Of a DNA stretch of 64,000 nucleotides, positions 47,390-56,933 are shown piece by piece; within the stretch, counting starts at the first letter, position 1, and each line of letters opens with the position of its first letter. The position numbers and the translations under genes are program-made. The notes beneath the pieces are model-generated. The model was not told where the DNA came from. It made no database searches and saw only the letters and a program-made list of their open reading frames with translations. Source of the DNA: Rheinheimera sp. (lineage in GTDB: Bacteria; Pseudomonadota; Gammaproteobacteria; Enterobacterales; Alteromonadaceae); contig NZ_JAVBXS010000021.1 in NCBI RefSeq assembly GCF_030824435.1, positions 38,346 to 102,345 on the forward strand, given 5' to 3'.

Positions 47390-48299
47390 CTGATACCTCC
47401 GCAGCTTTTGGCAATACCACAAAACGACCTTCAAACTCAGCCACAACCTGCTCGCCGTCCAGTAGTTCTACACTTAAGCTTTGCCGTACCTTTTTCCCTT
47501 GGGCTAACCCCTGAAGGCTTCCCCTTACCTGCAACAAACTAACCCTGGCTCTTGGTTGGCTTTTTAACGGCGCCAGATAGCGAATGCGACCATCTGCCAG
47601 CACTATGTCACCATCCAGACCCAACTCCTGAAGTTGCAGGTGAACCAGGCCCCAGCCTGTTAAAGTGGCCATGGCATAGATGCTGCCGGCAAACATGGTG
47701 TGATGCAGATTTTGATTTGGCGCCAAAGCGGCCTGACAATACAAGGTGCTGCCGTCAAATTTCTCAATATCCAGCTGCATAAATGCCGACAACGGAATAG
47801 TCTGATGCCATAAGGCCACCAGTTGCCTGCACCAGGCCTGTAATATGCTGCTGTCACGGTCAAAACAAATCTGTTTCCACATCTGCTGATGCGGGATACC
47901 AAATAACGCCGCTTGCATAGCGCCATATTGATAACCGGCTTGTTGGTAAAAACCAGTTGCACTGTCCCGGGCGTTTAAAATCAACCTTTTTGCCCCAAGT
48001 GCCAGCGCCTGCTGCTCCAGCGCCTGCAGGACCCGTTGGCCAAGCCCCTGCCCTCTTGCCTGCTCAGACACCGCCATATAACGCACTTGTGCAGTGCTTT
48101 CATCCAACAGATGTAAACGGCCAACAGCCAAAGCTTCACCACTGTCACTTTGGATCATCCTGTGTACTGCAACGTCTTCCAGCTCGTCGCGTTCAGAACC
48201 GGGTGGTTGCAACCAGGGTGCACGCAGCACCTGATAACGCAACTGATAATAAGCCTGCCATTGAGCTTCGGTATGCGGAGCGATAAGCTGCCATTTCAT
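47379..48299 (-). CDS. fused GNAT acetyltransferase and YiiD-type thioesterase-like protein
   Basis: 306 residues in two parts. The N-terminal half is a GNAT fold with VRYMAVSEQARGQGLGQRVL near residue 75. The C-terminal half (about 155-300) is a hotdog-like domain with HHTMFAGSIYAMATLTGWGLV. This is the domain order of E. coli YiiD. The start is at the ATG at 48299 with AGGA nine bases upstream; an open frame to 48431 is judged non-coding. Substrates cannot be told from the sequence. Confidence 0.85.
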   Translation of the reverse strand: MKWQLIAPHTEAQWQAYYQLRYQVLRAPWLQPPGSERDELEDVAVHRMIQSDSGEALAVGRLHLLDESTAQVRYMAVSEQARGQGLGQRVLQALEQQALALGAKRLILNARDSATGFYQQAGYQYGAMQAALFGIPHQQMWKQICFDRDSSILQAWCRQLVALWHQTIPLSAFMQLDIEKFDGSTLYCQAALAPNQNLHHTMFAGSIYAMATLTGWGLVHLQLQELGLDGDIVLADGRIRYLAPLKSQPRARVSLLQVRGSLQGLAQGKKVRQSLSVELLDGEQVVAEFEGRFVVLPKAAEVSDAG

Positions 48300-48344
48300 C
48301 GGATTTTCCTTATTCAACTGAGTTGAGACGCAGCGTGTTGCCGG

Positions 48345-49010
48345 ATGCAGCTGCGGGATAACTTTGGGGGCATTGTGGAACAAAGCGACATCAGAACTCA
48401 AGCCATACTCTATTGGCAACAACTGCCACAAGGCTCAATACAAGTGGTGCAGGATGAATGTTTTCGTTATCTGCTGCTTGATGGTCAGCGTCAGGGACAG
48501 ATGCAACTGAAAGCAACGGCAGAAGTGACTTATCCACATTTACAGCTGGTGTTGCGGCTGCTTGCTGCACACCATGGGCAGAATATATTGCAACTGGGGC
48601 TTGGCGCCGGTGAATTTAACCGTGCTGTTGCCAGTCGCTGGCCGGAACGACAACTGAGCACAGTTGAGCAAAATCCAGACATTATCCGCTTGTATCAGCA
48701 GTTTTTTGCGCCCGTCACAACAGAGCAGCTGTATTGTGCTAAAGCCTTGGAATATAGCCGGACGGCACTTTTGCAAGGCCGGCAGTACCAGGTAATTTTT
48801 ATGGATCTATATCCCTGGCCAACAGACTGGGCTCTGTTATTACCAGACTTATGCCAGCTGTTAACGGCGGACGGCATGATACTGCTTAATTTGACACAAC
48901 CTGAGTTGGCAGAGCAGTTACAATTATTTGCCCAAAATCAGCAGTGTCAGCTCCGGCTCTATGAGGTCGCAGGTTATCTGAATAAAATCCTGCTGCTGAC
49001 TCCCGGATAA
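48345..49010 (+). CDS. spermidine synthase-like methyltransferase-fold protein
   Basis: 221-residue Rossmann-fold protein. NILQLGLGAGEFNRAVASRWPERQLSTVEQNP is the nucleotide-binding segment typical of the polyamine synthase / SAM methyltransferase superfamily, and VIFMDLYPW resembles its acidic active-site loop. It is shorter than true SpeE. A GTG at 48375 with GGGGG four bases upstream is an alternative start. Divergent from the GNAT-thioesterase gene. The substrate is unknown. Confidence 0.8.
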   Translation: MQLRDNFGGIVEQSDIRTQAILYWQQLPQGSIQVVQDECFRYLLLDGQRQGQMQLKATAEVTYPHLQLVLRLLAAHHGQNILQLGLGAGEFNRAVASRWPERQLSTVEQNPDIIRLYQQFFAPVTTEQLYCAKALEYSRTALLQGRQYQVIFMDLYPWPTDWALLLPDLCQLLTADGMILLNLTQPELAEQLQLFAQNQQCQLRLYEVAGYLNKILLLTPG

Positions 49011-49014
49011 TCAC

Positions 49015-49452
49015 TTATACCTGCAACCAGAAGGTCACAGGGCCATCATTCACCAGGCTCACCTGCATATCAGCGCCAAACTGTCCTGTGGCAACTGCAA
49101 TACCCTGCCCGGCGCAATAAGCAACAAATGCCTGGTACAAAGGTTCAGCCACTTCAGGCAAGGCCGCCGGGGTAAAACTGGGCCTGAGTCCAGAGTTGGT
49201 ATCAGCGGCCAAAGTGAACTGCGACACCACCAGCAGCGAACCGCCGTGTTGTTGTACGTTCAGGTTCATTTTGCCGTTCTCATCGTTAAACAACCGATAT
49301 TTCAGCACTTTGTCCGCCAGCTTTTGCATGCTCTGCAGATTGTCCGTGGCTTCAACCCCAAGCAACACCAATAAACCAGGGCCAATGGCCCCCACCTGCT
49401 GCTCATCTACCTCAACACTGGCACGGCGCACCCGTTGTAATAACGCAATCAT
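49015..49452 (-). CDS. dtd: D-aminoacyl-tRNA deacylase
   Basis: Removes D-amino acids and glycine mischarged on tRNA. The 145 residues follow E. coli Dtd through [17 protein letters not shown] and the C-terminal [11 protein letters not shown]. Start at the ATG at 49452 (AGGA seven bases upstream, inside pip); the frame also opens with TTG three bases earlier. It starts three bases after the pip stop, so the two are translationally linked, in an operon yihY-pip-dtd. Confidence 0.97.
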   Translation of the reverse strand: MIALLQRVRRASVEVDEQQVGAIGPGLLVLLGVEATDNLQSMQKLADKVLKYRLFNDENGKMNLNVQQHGGSLLVVSQFTLAADTNSGLRPSFTPAALPEVAEPLYQAFVAYCAGQGIAVATGQFGADMQVSLVNDGPVTFWLQV

Positions 49453-49455
49453 CAA

Positions 49456-50418
49456 CTATTCCTGCGCAGTCAAAAGTTCCGCCAGCATAACGGACATGTC
49501 ATACAAAGCTCGGCAGATACCGGCTTCACTGGCTGAATGCCCGGCGTCCTGCACTATTTTTAACACTGAACCCGGCCACTGTTGTGACAAAGTCCAGGCG
49601 TTTTCCATTTTACAAACAATGTCATAACGGCCATGCACTATGTAACAGGGTAAATGCCGGACTTGCGGCAAATCACGCAACAACTGGTTGGGAGCCATAA
49701 AACAATGATGCAGGAAATAGTGGTTTTCAATCCGCGCCAGCGGCAGCGCGGATTCTGCCTCTACTGCACCCGCTCTCATATTCTGATTAGGTAACAAAGT
49801 GGCCACTCGTGCTTCCCACAAACTCCAGGCTTGTGCTGCGTTCAGCTGAACTTGCGGATCCGGGTGCTGCAATAATTGCTGATAGGCAACTAAAACATCC
49901 AGTCCGGCGGCTGCCTGAATAGGCGCCATAAAATCGGCAAAATAATCCGGAAACAACTGACTGGCACCACCACCTGGCCGGTATAACCAGTCGATGTCTT
50001 CTGGCCGCGCCAGAAAAATGCCCCGCAAAATAAAACCCAGACAGCGTTTTGGATATTGCTGGCCATAATACAAAGCCAGGGTGCTGCCCCAGGAACCACC
50101 TGCCACCACCCAACGTTCTATGGCCAGATGCTGCCGGATAGCTTCAATATCTTCACAAAGCGTTGCGGTACTGTTGGCCGTTAAACTGGCAAAAGGGGTG
50201 GACTGGCCACAACCACGCTGATCAAACAAAATAATACGGTAACGGCTGGCATCAAACAAAGTACGTTGAAAAGGTGAACTGCCGCCACCCGGGCCGCCAT
50301 GACACATTAACACCGGGATACCGGCCGGGTTGCCACTTTGCTCAACATAAATACGATGACCATCAGGCCGCTCGAGAAAAAATGTCTGATAAGTTTCTAC
50401 GGGTTCAGTGCGGTACAT
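49456..50418 (-). CDS. pip: proline iminopeptidase
   Basis: Alpha/beta hydrolase that removes N-terminal proline from peptides. The oxyanion loop HGGPGGGSS is near residue 38, the DQRGCGQS motif near 68, the nucleophile elbow GGSWGSTLAL near 107, and the acid and base in HGRYDIVC and AGHSA in the C-terminal third. 320 residues, the usual length. Start at the ATG at 50418 with GGAG eight bases upstream; the longer frame to 50484 is rejected because it runs into yihY. It overlaps yihY by 14 bases. Confidence 0.94.
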   Translation of the reverse strand: MYRTEPVETYQTFFLERPDGHRIYVEQSGNPAGIPVLMCHGGPGGGSSPFQRTLFDASRYRIILFDQRGCGQSTPFASLTANSTATLCEDIEAIRQHLAIERWVVAGGSWGSTLALYYGQQYPKRCLGFILRGIFLARPEDIDWLYRPGGGASQLFPDYFADFMAPIQAAAGLDVLVAYQQLLQHPDPQVQLNAAQAWSLWEARVATLLPNQNMRAGAVEAESALPLARIENHYFLHHCFMAPNQLLRDLPQVRHLPCYIVHGRYDIVCKMENAWTLSQQWPGSVLKIVQDAGHSASEAGICRALYDMSVMLAELLTAQE

Positions 50419-51313
50419 CAGAAGACTCCGAAGGGGCTGCAGACTGCTGCTGATGACGCTGCGCCAACAAATGCCGGTGTTCAAACTCCTGCAGCAAGGC
50501 TGTCAGTTCAGCGCCAAGCAACACTACCAGCCAGGATAAATACACCCAGACAAACAAGATAGGCACCAGCGCCAGAGCGCCATAAATTGCCTGATAAGAC
50601 GGAAAATGCTGAATATACAACGCAAAACCTTTTTTCAGCATTTCAAACAACACTGAACTAAACAAAGCGCCCCATAAAGCATGGCTGTAACGCACCTTTA
50701 TATTCGGCACCAGCTGGTACAACATAAAAAACGCCAGCAATGAAAAAGCATAAGGCGCCAACCGCAGCAACAGCGTCGACAACCAGGGTGTGTAGTTATC
50801 AGCCAGATGGGTAAAAGAGGCCAGGTAAGAAGTTAGTGCAATAGAGCTGCCAAGCAGAATGGGACCAAGTGTTAAAATCATCCAGTAAATTGACAATGAA
50901 ATCATCACTCTGGGTCGCTTTTGTACCCGCCAGATTTTATTCAGTGTTTTGTCGATATTGTGAATAAGCATCAAAGCGACTACAACAAGGAACATCACTC
51001 CCACTGTGGTCATCTGGCCAATATTATCGACAAAACCATTAATATAAGTCTGAATCTCAACACCGCGTGACGGCACTATATTGGCATATAAAAAGCTTTC
51101 TATTTCCAGCCGCAAACCGGCAAACATCGGAAATGCATTTAATACCGAAAAAGCCACCGCCAACAAGGGCACCAGCGACAACAACGAGATATAAGCAAGA
51201 TAACCGCCTATCATGCCAACCTGGTCGTGTTGGCAACGCTGCAGATATAGCTGCACCAGCCGCCATGTCTGCTGCAAATAAAGAGTAATTTTGTTCAGTT
51301 TCACATCAGACAT
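50405..51313 (-). CDS. YihY/BrkB-family inner-membrane protein
   Basis: 302 residues with about six membrane helices. The family sequence GGYLAYISLLSLVPLLAVAF, LNKIWRVQKRPRV and PNIKVRYSHALWGALFSS match YihY of E. coli. Older names such as RNase BN are not supported. The function is unknown. First gene of a probable yihY-pip-dtd operon, which is the conserved order in relatives. Confidence 0.93.
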   Translation of the reverse strand: MSDVKLNKITLYLQQTWRLVQLYLQRCQHDQVGMIGGYLAYISLLSLVPLLAVAFSVLNAFPMFAGLRLEIESFLYANIVPSRGVEIQTYINGFVDNIGQMTTVGVMFLVVVALMLIHNIDKTLNKIWRVQKRPRVMISLSIYWMILTLGPILLGSSIALTSYLASFTHLADNYTPWLSTLLLRLAPYAFSLLAFFMLYQLVPNIKVRYSHALWGALFSSVLFEMLKKGFALYIQHFPSYQAIYGALALVPILFVWVYLSWLVVLLGAELTALLQEFEHRHLLAQRHQQQSAAPSESSDVPH

Positions 51314-51384
51314 CTTGATCCATCATCCGCCTCGTGTCGCCTTTATACTGCCAGTGGCGCACCTGTGGTTGGTTAAACAGTCCG

Positions 51385-52410
51385 TTATTGTAAAGTGACT
51401 GTTTTGGTATGTTTCAGCGCTTCACTGCTGATTTCTACCAGTTCATCACCGATTTGGTCGATAAACAACACTTTAATACCCAGCCGATCGGCGACAGCCT
51501 TACCGTCCGAACTCCCCATACATAAAAATGCTGTAGACCAGGCGTCGCCCAGGGTTGGATTTTCAATTAACACTGTAGTCGACACTGTGTTGTGTTTTAC
51601 CGGGGCACCAATACGGGCATCAAGCACATGGCTGTATCTTTTGCCATCGGCATCAAAATAATGGCGATAAGTGCCGGACGTCATCACGGCCAGCGGTTCC
51701 GGCTGTTGCACCGTAATAATTTTCTGCAACGTCTGTTCACCAGGTAAAGGTTTCTCTATCGCCACTTTCCAGGCTTGTTGTTGTGGTTTTTTGCCTTTGA
51801 CCTGTAGCTCACCACCGACTTCCACCAGATAATTGTCAATACCGGCCTGTTCCAGAATGTGGGCCAGCTGGGCCACTGTCCAACCCTGTGCAATAGATGA
51901 AACATCAACCCGCAACTGAGGTATCTGTTTAGCCAGCATTGAAGGGCTGGGTTGTTGTATTTTTGCCATGCCTACCAAAGCTAAAGTCTGTTGTAACTGC
52001 GCTTCACTTGGCTGATTAAACTTGTCGGCTTTAAAACCCCAGAGCTCAAACAAAGGTTTGACCGTTAAATCATAACAACCCAGACTTTGTGACGACACAA
52101 AACGAGCTTGTTCAATCAGTTGCACCAGTTCAGTGCCGACTTCTACCGGCTCAGTACCTTGTTGCTGGTTAAATTTTTCAATCACAGAGTCCGGCCGGTA
52201 ATTCGACATCACCAGGTCAATACGTTCAAGTTCAGTTTCCACCTGTTTTTTTAATGCTGCGGCATCCACAGGTTGTTCTGACCAGAAACTGACATTGTAA
52301 GTTGAGCCCTGCGCCGGGCCGGAAAACTTCTGAATGGGATCAGCAGGAGTGCAACTGAATAAAGTTGCCAGCGACAATACCAATATAAGCCTGACGAATA
52401 CAGATAACAT
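51385..52410 (-). CDS. apbE: FAD:protein FMN transferase (ApbE), lipoprotein
   Basis: Attaches FMN covalently to threonine of partner flavoproteins, such as Na+-NQR or Rnf subunits; none are in the window. The lipobox LFSC is at about residue 20 of the 341-residue product, so it is membrane-anchored. DVSSIAQGW near the middle and GDAWSTA near the C terminus, the latter a variant of the family's DAxSTA metal motif, are visible. Start at the ATG at 52410 with GGGG eight bases upstream; the frame continues to 52479 but lacks homology. Confidence 0.9.
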   Translation of the reverse strand: MLSVFVRLILVLSLATLFSCTPADPIQKFSGPAQGSTYNVSFWSEQPVDAAALKKQVETELERIDLVMSNYRPDSVIEKFNQQQGTEPVEVGTELVQLIEQARFVSSQSLGCYDLTVKPLFELWGFKADKFNQPSEAQLQQTLALVGMAKIQQPSPSMLAKQIPQLRVDVSSIAQGWTVAQLAHILEQAGIDNYLVEVGGELQVKGKKPQQQAWKVAIEKPLPGEQTLQKIITVQQPEPLAVMTSGTYRHYFDADGKRYSHVLDARIGAPVKHNTVSTTVLIENPTLGDAWSTAFLCMGSSDGKAVADRLGIKVLFIDQIGDELVEISSEALKHTKTVTLQ

Positions 52411-52484
52411 AAGCGGTTCCCCGTCTTTGAAGTGGCGGCAGTTTACAAAATGCCGCCCGGAATTACCAGCACAGGGCAAAACCG

Positions 52485-54071
52485 TTAAAGTTCGAGATGG
52501 CTTAAGATCACCTGATAACGTTTATGCTGATCCGGCGGCAACCAGCCGCCTTCGATGATTTCAACACAATGTTGGGCCAGCTCCGTTAAATCAACATTCA
52601 GTTGTTCTTTTGCGCTGATTGCCTGTAGTAAATTCAGGGCTATGTTCACATTGCCTGGTGTTTGCTCCAGTGCATAACGGAAATAGTCGATGGCTTTGGA
52701 ATAATGAGACGACCCTGAGGCTGCAGCCTGCTGGCGCAACTGCTGATGTTTTTGCTTTTCATGTTGCATCATCAGATTCAGCGCACTGCAATACAAATCG
52801 TCATCGTGCGCTACAGTGGCAATTGCCGCCATATAGTGTTCACACATGGCCAGATTGTCACTTTCATAATAAGCACGGGCCCTGTCCAGCATGCCGGTGA
52901 CCGACAGAGTTTTTTCCAGCGACAGTTGTTCACTGCTTTCTAACAGCACCAGCCCTTTTTGCGTTTTGCCCTGCATCAATAACATCCGGGCTTCCAGCAC
53001 TAACCTGTCGTGTTCAAAACTGGCCGGATGAAAACGTTTTTTAATAGTGCCAATAAAATTGTCAATTTTGCCAAAGGTCTCTTTCCGCTCTTTTTCAGAT
53101 TGGTCTTTGGCTACTTCCAATAAAGCCCTGGCGTAATTCAACATATTGTCGGCGGTGTCATGCATCGAATAACGTGCTGAGGCCAGCAGTTTCTGATGCA
53201 CGCTGACCGCCAGCGGTTTTTGATCATCAACCACTGCCAGATTTGCCATCACGTGCTGGCGCAGGTAATTTTTGGGTGAATAACGTGCCACTTGCTCCAC
53301 GACATCCAACGCTTCTTTCGCTTTGCCCTGACTGATATAAAGCCGGGTCAGCCAATCCATCGCTTCAACTTTGGTTTCAGCCTGCTGCGAAAGCTCCAGC
53401 AACAAAGCTTCGGCCTGTTCCGACTTGCCCTGATAACCATAAGTCACAGCTAACCCAAGCTTGGCCCAGCCAAATTCGCGCACTGTCAGCGCCCACTGAT
53501 ACAGATGTTCAGCTTCGTCAAACCGTTCCAGTTTTAACAACAACTCAGCTTTTAGCCGGCTGGCATGCATCACATATTGGCTTTTATATTCAATCACGTG
53601 GTCGCAGGCCAGAATCGCATCGTCATAATCACCACTGCTGATCGCCTGATAAGCCAGCTGCAGAGCGTGTCTGGTGTGATAAGCACGGGAGATCCGCCGT
53701 TCAAGTTCGGCGTAACTGAAGGGTTTGAGCAGATAATCGGCCGGCTGAAATTCAATCATACCGTGCACCGCCTGACGCTGGCGCTCGGCGCTGACCACCA
53801 GAAAACAACAATCTGGTTTCAGCAGTTTTTCTGTGCGCAGCACTTCCAGCAGCTGGTAACCGTTGCGGCCCTGGCCCAGATGAAAATCACAAAGAATAAA
53901 ATCAAAAGACATACGACGGCAATAACTCAGCGCCATATCCGCATCCCGCGCCAGCACGGCATCATCAAAACCAATCAGCAATAACATACTTTTGACGTAA
54001 CTACGGATTTGGTCTGAGTCGTCCACCACCAACACTGTTTTGTCTTTATAAAAAGCGCGCCGCGACGTCAT
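52485..54071 (-). CDS. response regulator with TPR-type C-terminal region
   Basis: 528 residues. The receiver domain (about 10-130) has VVDDSD, the phosphorylatable Asp in LCDFHLG near residue 62 and KPFSYAEL with the conserved Lys. The rest is an alpha-helical repeat region (tetratricopeptide-like, from about 140 on) with no output domain of DNA-binding or enzyme type, so it probably signals by protein contact. No partner kinase is adjacent. AGGAG precedes the ATG by five bases. apbE lies 74 bases downstream. Confidence 0.88.
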   Translation of the reverse strand: MTSRRAFYKDKTVLVVDDSDQIRSYVKSMLLLIGFDDAVLARDADMALSYCRRMSFDFILCDFHLGQGRNGYQLLEVLRTEKLLKPDCCFLVVSAERQRQAVHGMIEFQPADYLLKPFSYAELERRISRAYHTRHALQLAYQAISSGDYDDAILACDHVIEYKSQYVMHASRLKAELLLKLERFDEAEHLYQWALTVREFGWAKLGLAVTYGYQGKSEQAEALLLELSQQAETKVEAMDWLTRLYISQGKAKEALDVVEQVARYSPKNYLRQHVMANLAVVDDQKPLAVSVHQKLLASARYSMHDTADNMLNYARALLEVAKDQSEKERKETFGKIDNFIGTIKKRFHPASFEHDRLVLEARMLLMQGKTQKGLVLLESSEQLSLEKTLSVTGMLDRARAYYESDNLAMCEHYMAAIATVAHDDDLYCSALNLMMQHEKQKHQQLRQQAAASGSSHYSKAIDYFRYALEQTPGNVNIALNLLQAISAKEQLNVDLTELAQHCVEIIEGGWLPPDQHKRYQVILSHLEL

Positions 54072-54260
54072 GCTGCTCCTGCAAACTTAGCCTGCTTCTA
54101 TATTGCAAACAGCCGAACAATACACAGCTCTGTGCCGACTTGCCATTATTTTTACAATTTCTGCATAGCATTCAGTGGTTCTGAGCAGCGGTATCAGTCA
54201 GACCATTGTATTGCCATTGCAGCTTCAATCCGGGCTTTTACAGCGCGCAAACCACTCTGT

Positions 54261-54316
54261 GCAATAGCGGCATACCTTCTGCCCGGCCACCCGCAGTGCA
54301 AGAGGCGCAACCACGG
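54261..54316. repeat. intergenic repeat, copy 1
   Basis: 56 bases beginning GCAATAGCGGCATACC and ending GCGCAACCACGG. It matches copy 2 (54354-54409) at about 50 of 56 positions, at a period of 93 bases. GC-rich, with palindromic parts. Confidence 0.8.
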
Positions 54317-54337
54317 ATACAGTACTTCCTGTACATC

Positions 54338-54364
54338 GCCGCTATTTGCTCCTGCAATAGCGGC
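54338..54364. repeat. 9-bp inverted repeat between the two copies
   Basis: GCCGCTATT and AATAGCGGC, separated by nine bases; the right arm is the start of copy 2, so the element may extend leftward. Confidence 0.6.
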
Positions 54365-54409
54365 ATACCTTCCGCCCGGCCACCCGCAGAGCGGGGGGCG
54401 CAACCACGG
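54354..54409. repeat. intergenic repeat, copy 2
   Basis: 56 bases nearly identical to copy 1; differences cluster at the T/C change near its middle and in the AGCGGGG stretch before GGCGCAACCACGG. Confidence 0.8.
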
Positions 54410-54460
54410 CAGCACGCCAAACTGTTGGCGTGCTGAGATCCCGCAGTTGCCCTGTACATA

Positions 54461-54492
54461 AAACAAAAAGGCCAGCATTGCTGCTGGCCTTT
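54461..54492 (-). terminator. terminator after typA
   Basis: Eleven-base stem AAAGGCCAGCA/TGCTGGCCTTT; on the minus strand it ends in TTTTTGTTTT. Twenty bases after the typA stop. Confidence 0.85.
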
Positions 54493-54511
54493 GTTCACTG
54501 AAAAACTGATA

Positions 54512-56332
54512 TTAAGCGCGGCTGGCGCGTTTACGGTCGTTTTCAGTTAAATGACGTTTACGGATACGGATAGACAATGGTGTTACTTCTACCAGTTCGT
54601 CGTCATCAATAAATTCCAGTGCCTGTTCCAGCGTGTAGCGGATTGGCGGAACCAGGTTAATGGCTTCGTCAGTACCAGAAGCACGGACGTTGGTTAACTG
54701 TTTGCCTTTTAAGCAGTTTACAGTTAAGTCGTTGCTACGGCTGTGGATACCAATGACCTGACCTTCATACACTTCATCAGCATGACCGATGAACATACGA
54801 CCACGTTCCTGCAGCGAGAAAATCGCGTAACCAGCAGCTTTACCCATGGCGTTAGAAATCAGTACACCGTTCATACGCAGGCCGATTGAACCGCCTTTGT
54901 ACGGGCCGTAATGGTCGAAGCTGTTGTACATCAGGCCTGTGCCTGAAGTTAACGTCATAAACTCAGTACGGAAACCAATTAAACCACGGCTTGGCATCTG
55001 GAAATCCATCCGGATGCGGCCTTTGCCGTCTGGTTGCATGTTGGTCATTTCGGCTTTACGTTCACCCATTTTTTCCATGATAGAGCCCTGGTGCTGCTCT
55101 TCCACGTCAATGGTGACGTTTTCGATAGGTTCCATTTTCTGACCGTCAACCACTTTCATGATTACTTCTGGGCGGGAAACGGCCAGTTCAAAACCTTCAC
55201 GGCGCATGTTTTCGATTAACACGCCTAAGTGCAGTTCACCACGGCCAGACACTTTAAATTTGTCGCCGTCTTCAGTTTCTTCAACACGTAAAGCAACGTT
55301 GTGTTTCAGTTCGTTATTTAAACGCTCTAAAATCTGACGTGAAGTGACAAACTTACCTTCTTTACCAGCAAATGGTGAAGTGTTGACCTGGAAAGTCATG
55401 GTCACTGTTGGCTCATCAACCTGTAAAGCAGGTAAAGCTTCAAGGTTCGTAGTGGCACAAATAGTGTCAGAAATTTTCAGTTCGCCTAAACCAGTGAATG
55501 CAATAATATCACCGGCGTTTGCTTCCTGAGTTTCAATCCGTTCCAGACCTAAATAGCTGAATACCTGACCCACTTTACCGTTACGTTTTGAACCATCAGC
55601 ACCTAATACCGTCACTTGCTGGTTCACTTTTAACGTACCACGTTTGATACGGCCGATACCGATAATGCCAAGGTAGCTGGAATAATCTAACTGAGACACC
55701 TGAATTTGGGTGTCGCCATCCAGTTCTACTTTTGGTGGTGCTACGTGCTCAACAATAGCGGCAAACAGATCGTTAATATCAGTTTTTGGCTCGTTGTAAT
55801 CTAAAGTAGCCCAGCCGTTAATGGCAGATGCATAAACGATAGGGAAATCTAACTGCTCGTCAGTAGCGCCTAAGTTGTCAAACAGGTCGAATACCTGGTC
55901 AATAACCCAATCCGGACGTGCGCCTGGACGGTCAATTTTGTTCACAACAACAATAGGTTTTAAACCGTGGGCAAAAGCTTTTTGCGTTACAAAACGTGTT
56001 TGTGGCATTGGGCCTTCAACAGCGTCGACTAACAGTAATACCGAGTCAGCCATTGACAGAACACGTTCAACTTCACCACCGAAGTCGGCGTGACCTGGTG
56101 TGTCCAGGATGTTGATGTGGTAGCCATTCCAGCGTACTGAAGTGTTTTTCGCCAGGATGGTAATACCGCGCTCAGACTCCTGAGCATTTGAATCCATCAT
56201 CCGTTCTTGTAACTTAGCGCGGGCATCGAAGGTGCCAGACTGCTGCAGGAGTTTGTCAACAAGTGTAGTTTTACCGTGGTCAACGTGCGCAATGATGGCG
56301 ATATTGCGCAACTTGCTGAGATCATAAGACAT
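54512..56332 (-). CDS. typA: translational GTPase TypA/BipA
   Basis: Ribosome-binding GTPase of the EF-G family, involved in 50S assembly and stress growth. 606 residues with G1 [10 protein letters not shown]3 DTPGH, G4 NKID and the C-terminal BipA domain ([19 protein letters not shown]). Full length. It is divergent from glnA across a 600-base region, a conserved pairing in gammaproteobacteria. Confidence 0.98.
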   Translation of the reverse strand: MSYDLSKLRNIAIIAHVDHGKTTLVDKLLQQSGTFDARAKLQERMMDSNAQESERGITILAKNTSVRWNGYHINILDTPGHADFGGEVERVLSMADSVLLLVDAVEGPMPQTRFVTQKAFAHGLKPIVVVNKIDRPGARPDWVIDQVFDLFDNLGATDEQLDFPIVYASAINGWATLDYNEPKTDINDLFAAIVEHVAPPKVELDGDTQIQVSQLDYSSYLGIIGIGRIKRGTLKVNQQVTVLGADGSKRNGKVGQVFSYLGLERIETQEANAGDIIAFTGLGELKISDTICATTNLEALPALQVDEPTVTMTFQVNTSPFAGKEGKFVTSRQILERLNNELKHNVALRVEETEDGDKFKVSGRGELHLGVLIENMRREGFELAVSRPEVIMKVVDGQKMEPIENVTIDVEEQHQGSIMEKMGERKAEMTNMQPDGKGRIRMDFQMPSRGLIGFRTEFMTLTSGTGLMYNSFDHYGPYKGGSIGLRMNGVLISNAMGKAAGYAIFSLQERGRMFIGHADEVYEGQVIGIHSRSNDLTVNCLKGKQLTNVRASGTDEAINLVPPIRYTLEQALEFIDDDELVEVTPLSIRIRKRHLTENDRKRASRA

Positions 56333-56706
56333 TTATGTGGTGCTCGCTTTGTGAAGTGTTAATGTGTACCCGCATGTATCAAATCACAGCAAGTACCCGA
56401 AAAATTCGTGCGCGCATTTTACCTGCTTTGTGGGTCGGAGGGAAATTTATCTGTTTGTTGTATTTTTCCGCAACAACAGAATTTGTCAATTTCGGCATAT
56501 TTTTAACGTTATTTACTATTTTTCCCACAGCTGCCATCAGCCACCTCTATAAGCCAACAATAGGTTCAGGCGTAACATCTGCACAAGCTCTGGCTGATAT
56601 AACCTATAAAACGCCGTGATTTTTTTCAGTTGCACAGCAAACACAATGTATTGAAAAAATTTTCCGGACTACACAACATCAGATAAAAACTTGCTATGGT
56701 TAGCGC

Positions 56707-56724
56707 TGCATCCGATTTGGTGCA
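56707..56724 (+). promoter_or_regulatory. NtrC-like site 1 upstream of glnA
   Basis: TGCATCCGATTTGGTGCA: good right half GGTGCA, imperfect left half and spacing one base longer than the 5-7-5 consensus. Weakest of the three. Confidence 0.4.
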
Positions 56725-56738
56725 AGTTGTGATATTTC

Positions 56739-56755
56739 TGCACCACATTAATGCA
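56739..56755 (+). promoter_or_regulatory. NtrC-like site 2 upstream of glnA
   Basis: TGCAC-CACATTA-ATGCA, 5-7-5 spacing with one mismatch, about 100 bases upstream of the sigma-54 promoter. Confidence 0.65.
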
Positions 56756-56759
56756 CCAC

Positions 56760-56776
56760 TGAACCAAAATAGTGCA
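56760..56776 (+). promoter_or_regulatory. NtrC-like site 3 upstream of glnA
   Basis: TGAAC-CAAAATA-GTGCA, 5-7-5 spacing with one mismatch. Its right half is the same as in the site at 59004, upstream of glnL. Twenty-one bases (two helical turns) from site 2. Confidence 0.65.
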
Positions 56777-56838
56777 ACAACCTAAAGGCAAACAACAATC
56801 AACCTAAGCAGGTTCATTAAAATCAATTAGTTAGATTG

Positions 56839-56857
56839 TTGGCACAAAACTGGCTTT
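56839..56857 (+). promoter_or_regulatory. sigma-54 promoter of glnA
   Basis: TTGGCACAAAACTGGCTTT has GG and GC ten bases apart, the -24/-12 spacing, with a good TGGCAC -24 element. About 77 bases before the ATG, with NtrC-like sites 60-130 bases upstream. Confidence 0.8.
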
Positions 56858-56933
56858 CGTAGCGCAACTTGTCGGTCTAACCGAAAACCTGAAAAACAGC
56901 CTGATTTACAACCCGAATAATCCGGAGGATTGC

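Larger units (their letters stand above)
54072..54511. other. intergenic region with a duplicated element
   Basis: About 440 bases without a gene. It holds a directly repeated 56-base element (54261-54409), a hairpin between the copies and the typA terminator at 54461-54492. Frames on both strands across it are judged spurious. Confidence 0.6.
56333..56933. other. typA/glnA divergent regulatory region
   Basis: 601 bases without a gene. It holds the typA promoter area at the left, the NtrC-like sites at 56707-56776 and the sigma-54 promoter at 56839-56857, plus GGAGG six bases before the glnA ATG. The 94- and 62-codon plus-strand frames near 56335-56619 are not considered genes. Confidence 0.7.

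Noticed and set aside
54194..54498. Overlapping frames of 76-94 codons across the duplicated element on both strands
   Set aside because: They exist on both strands at once, follow the repeat units and resemble no protein family; repeat-derived.
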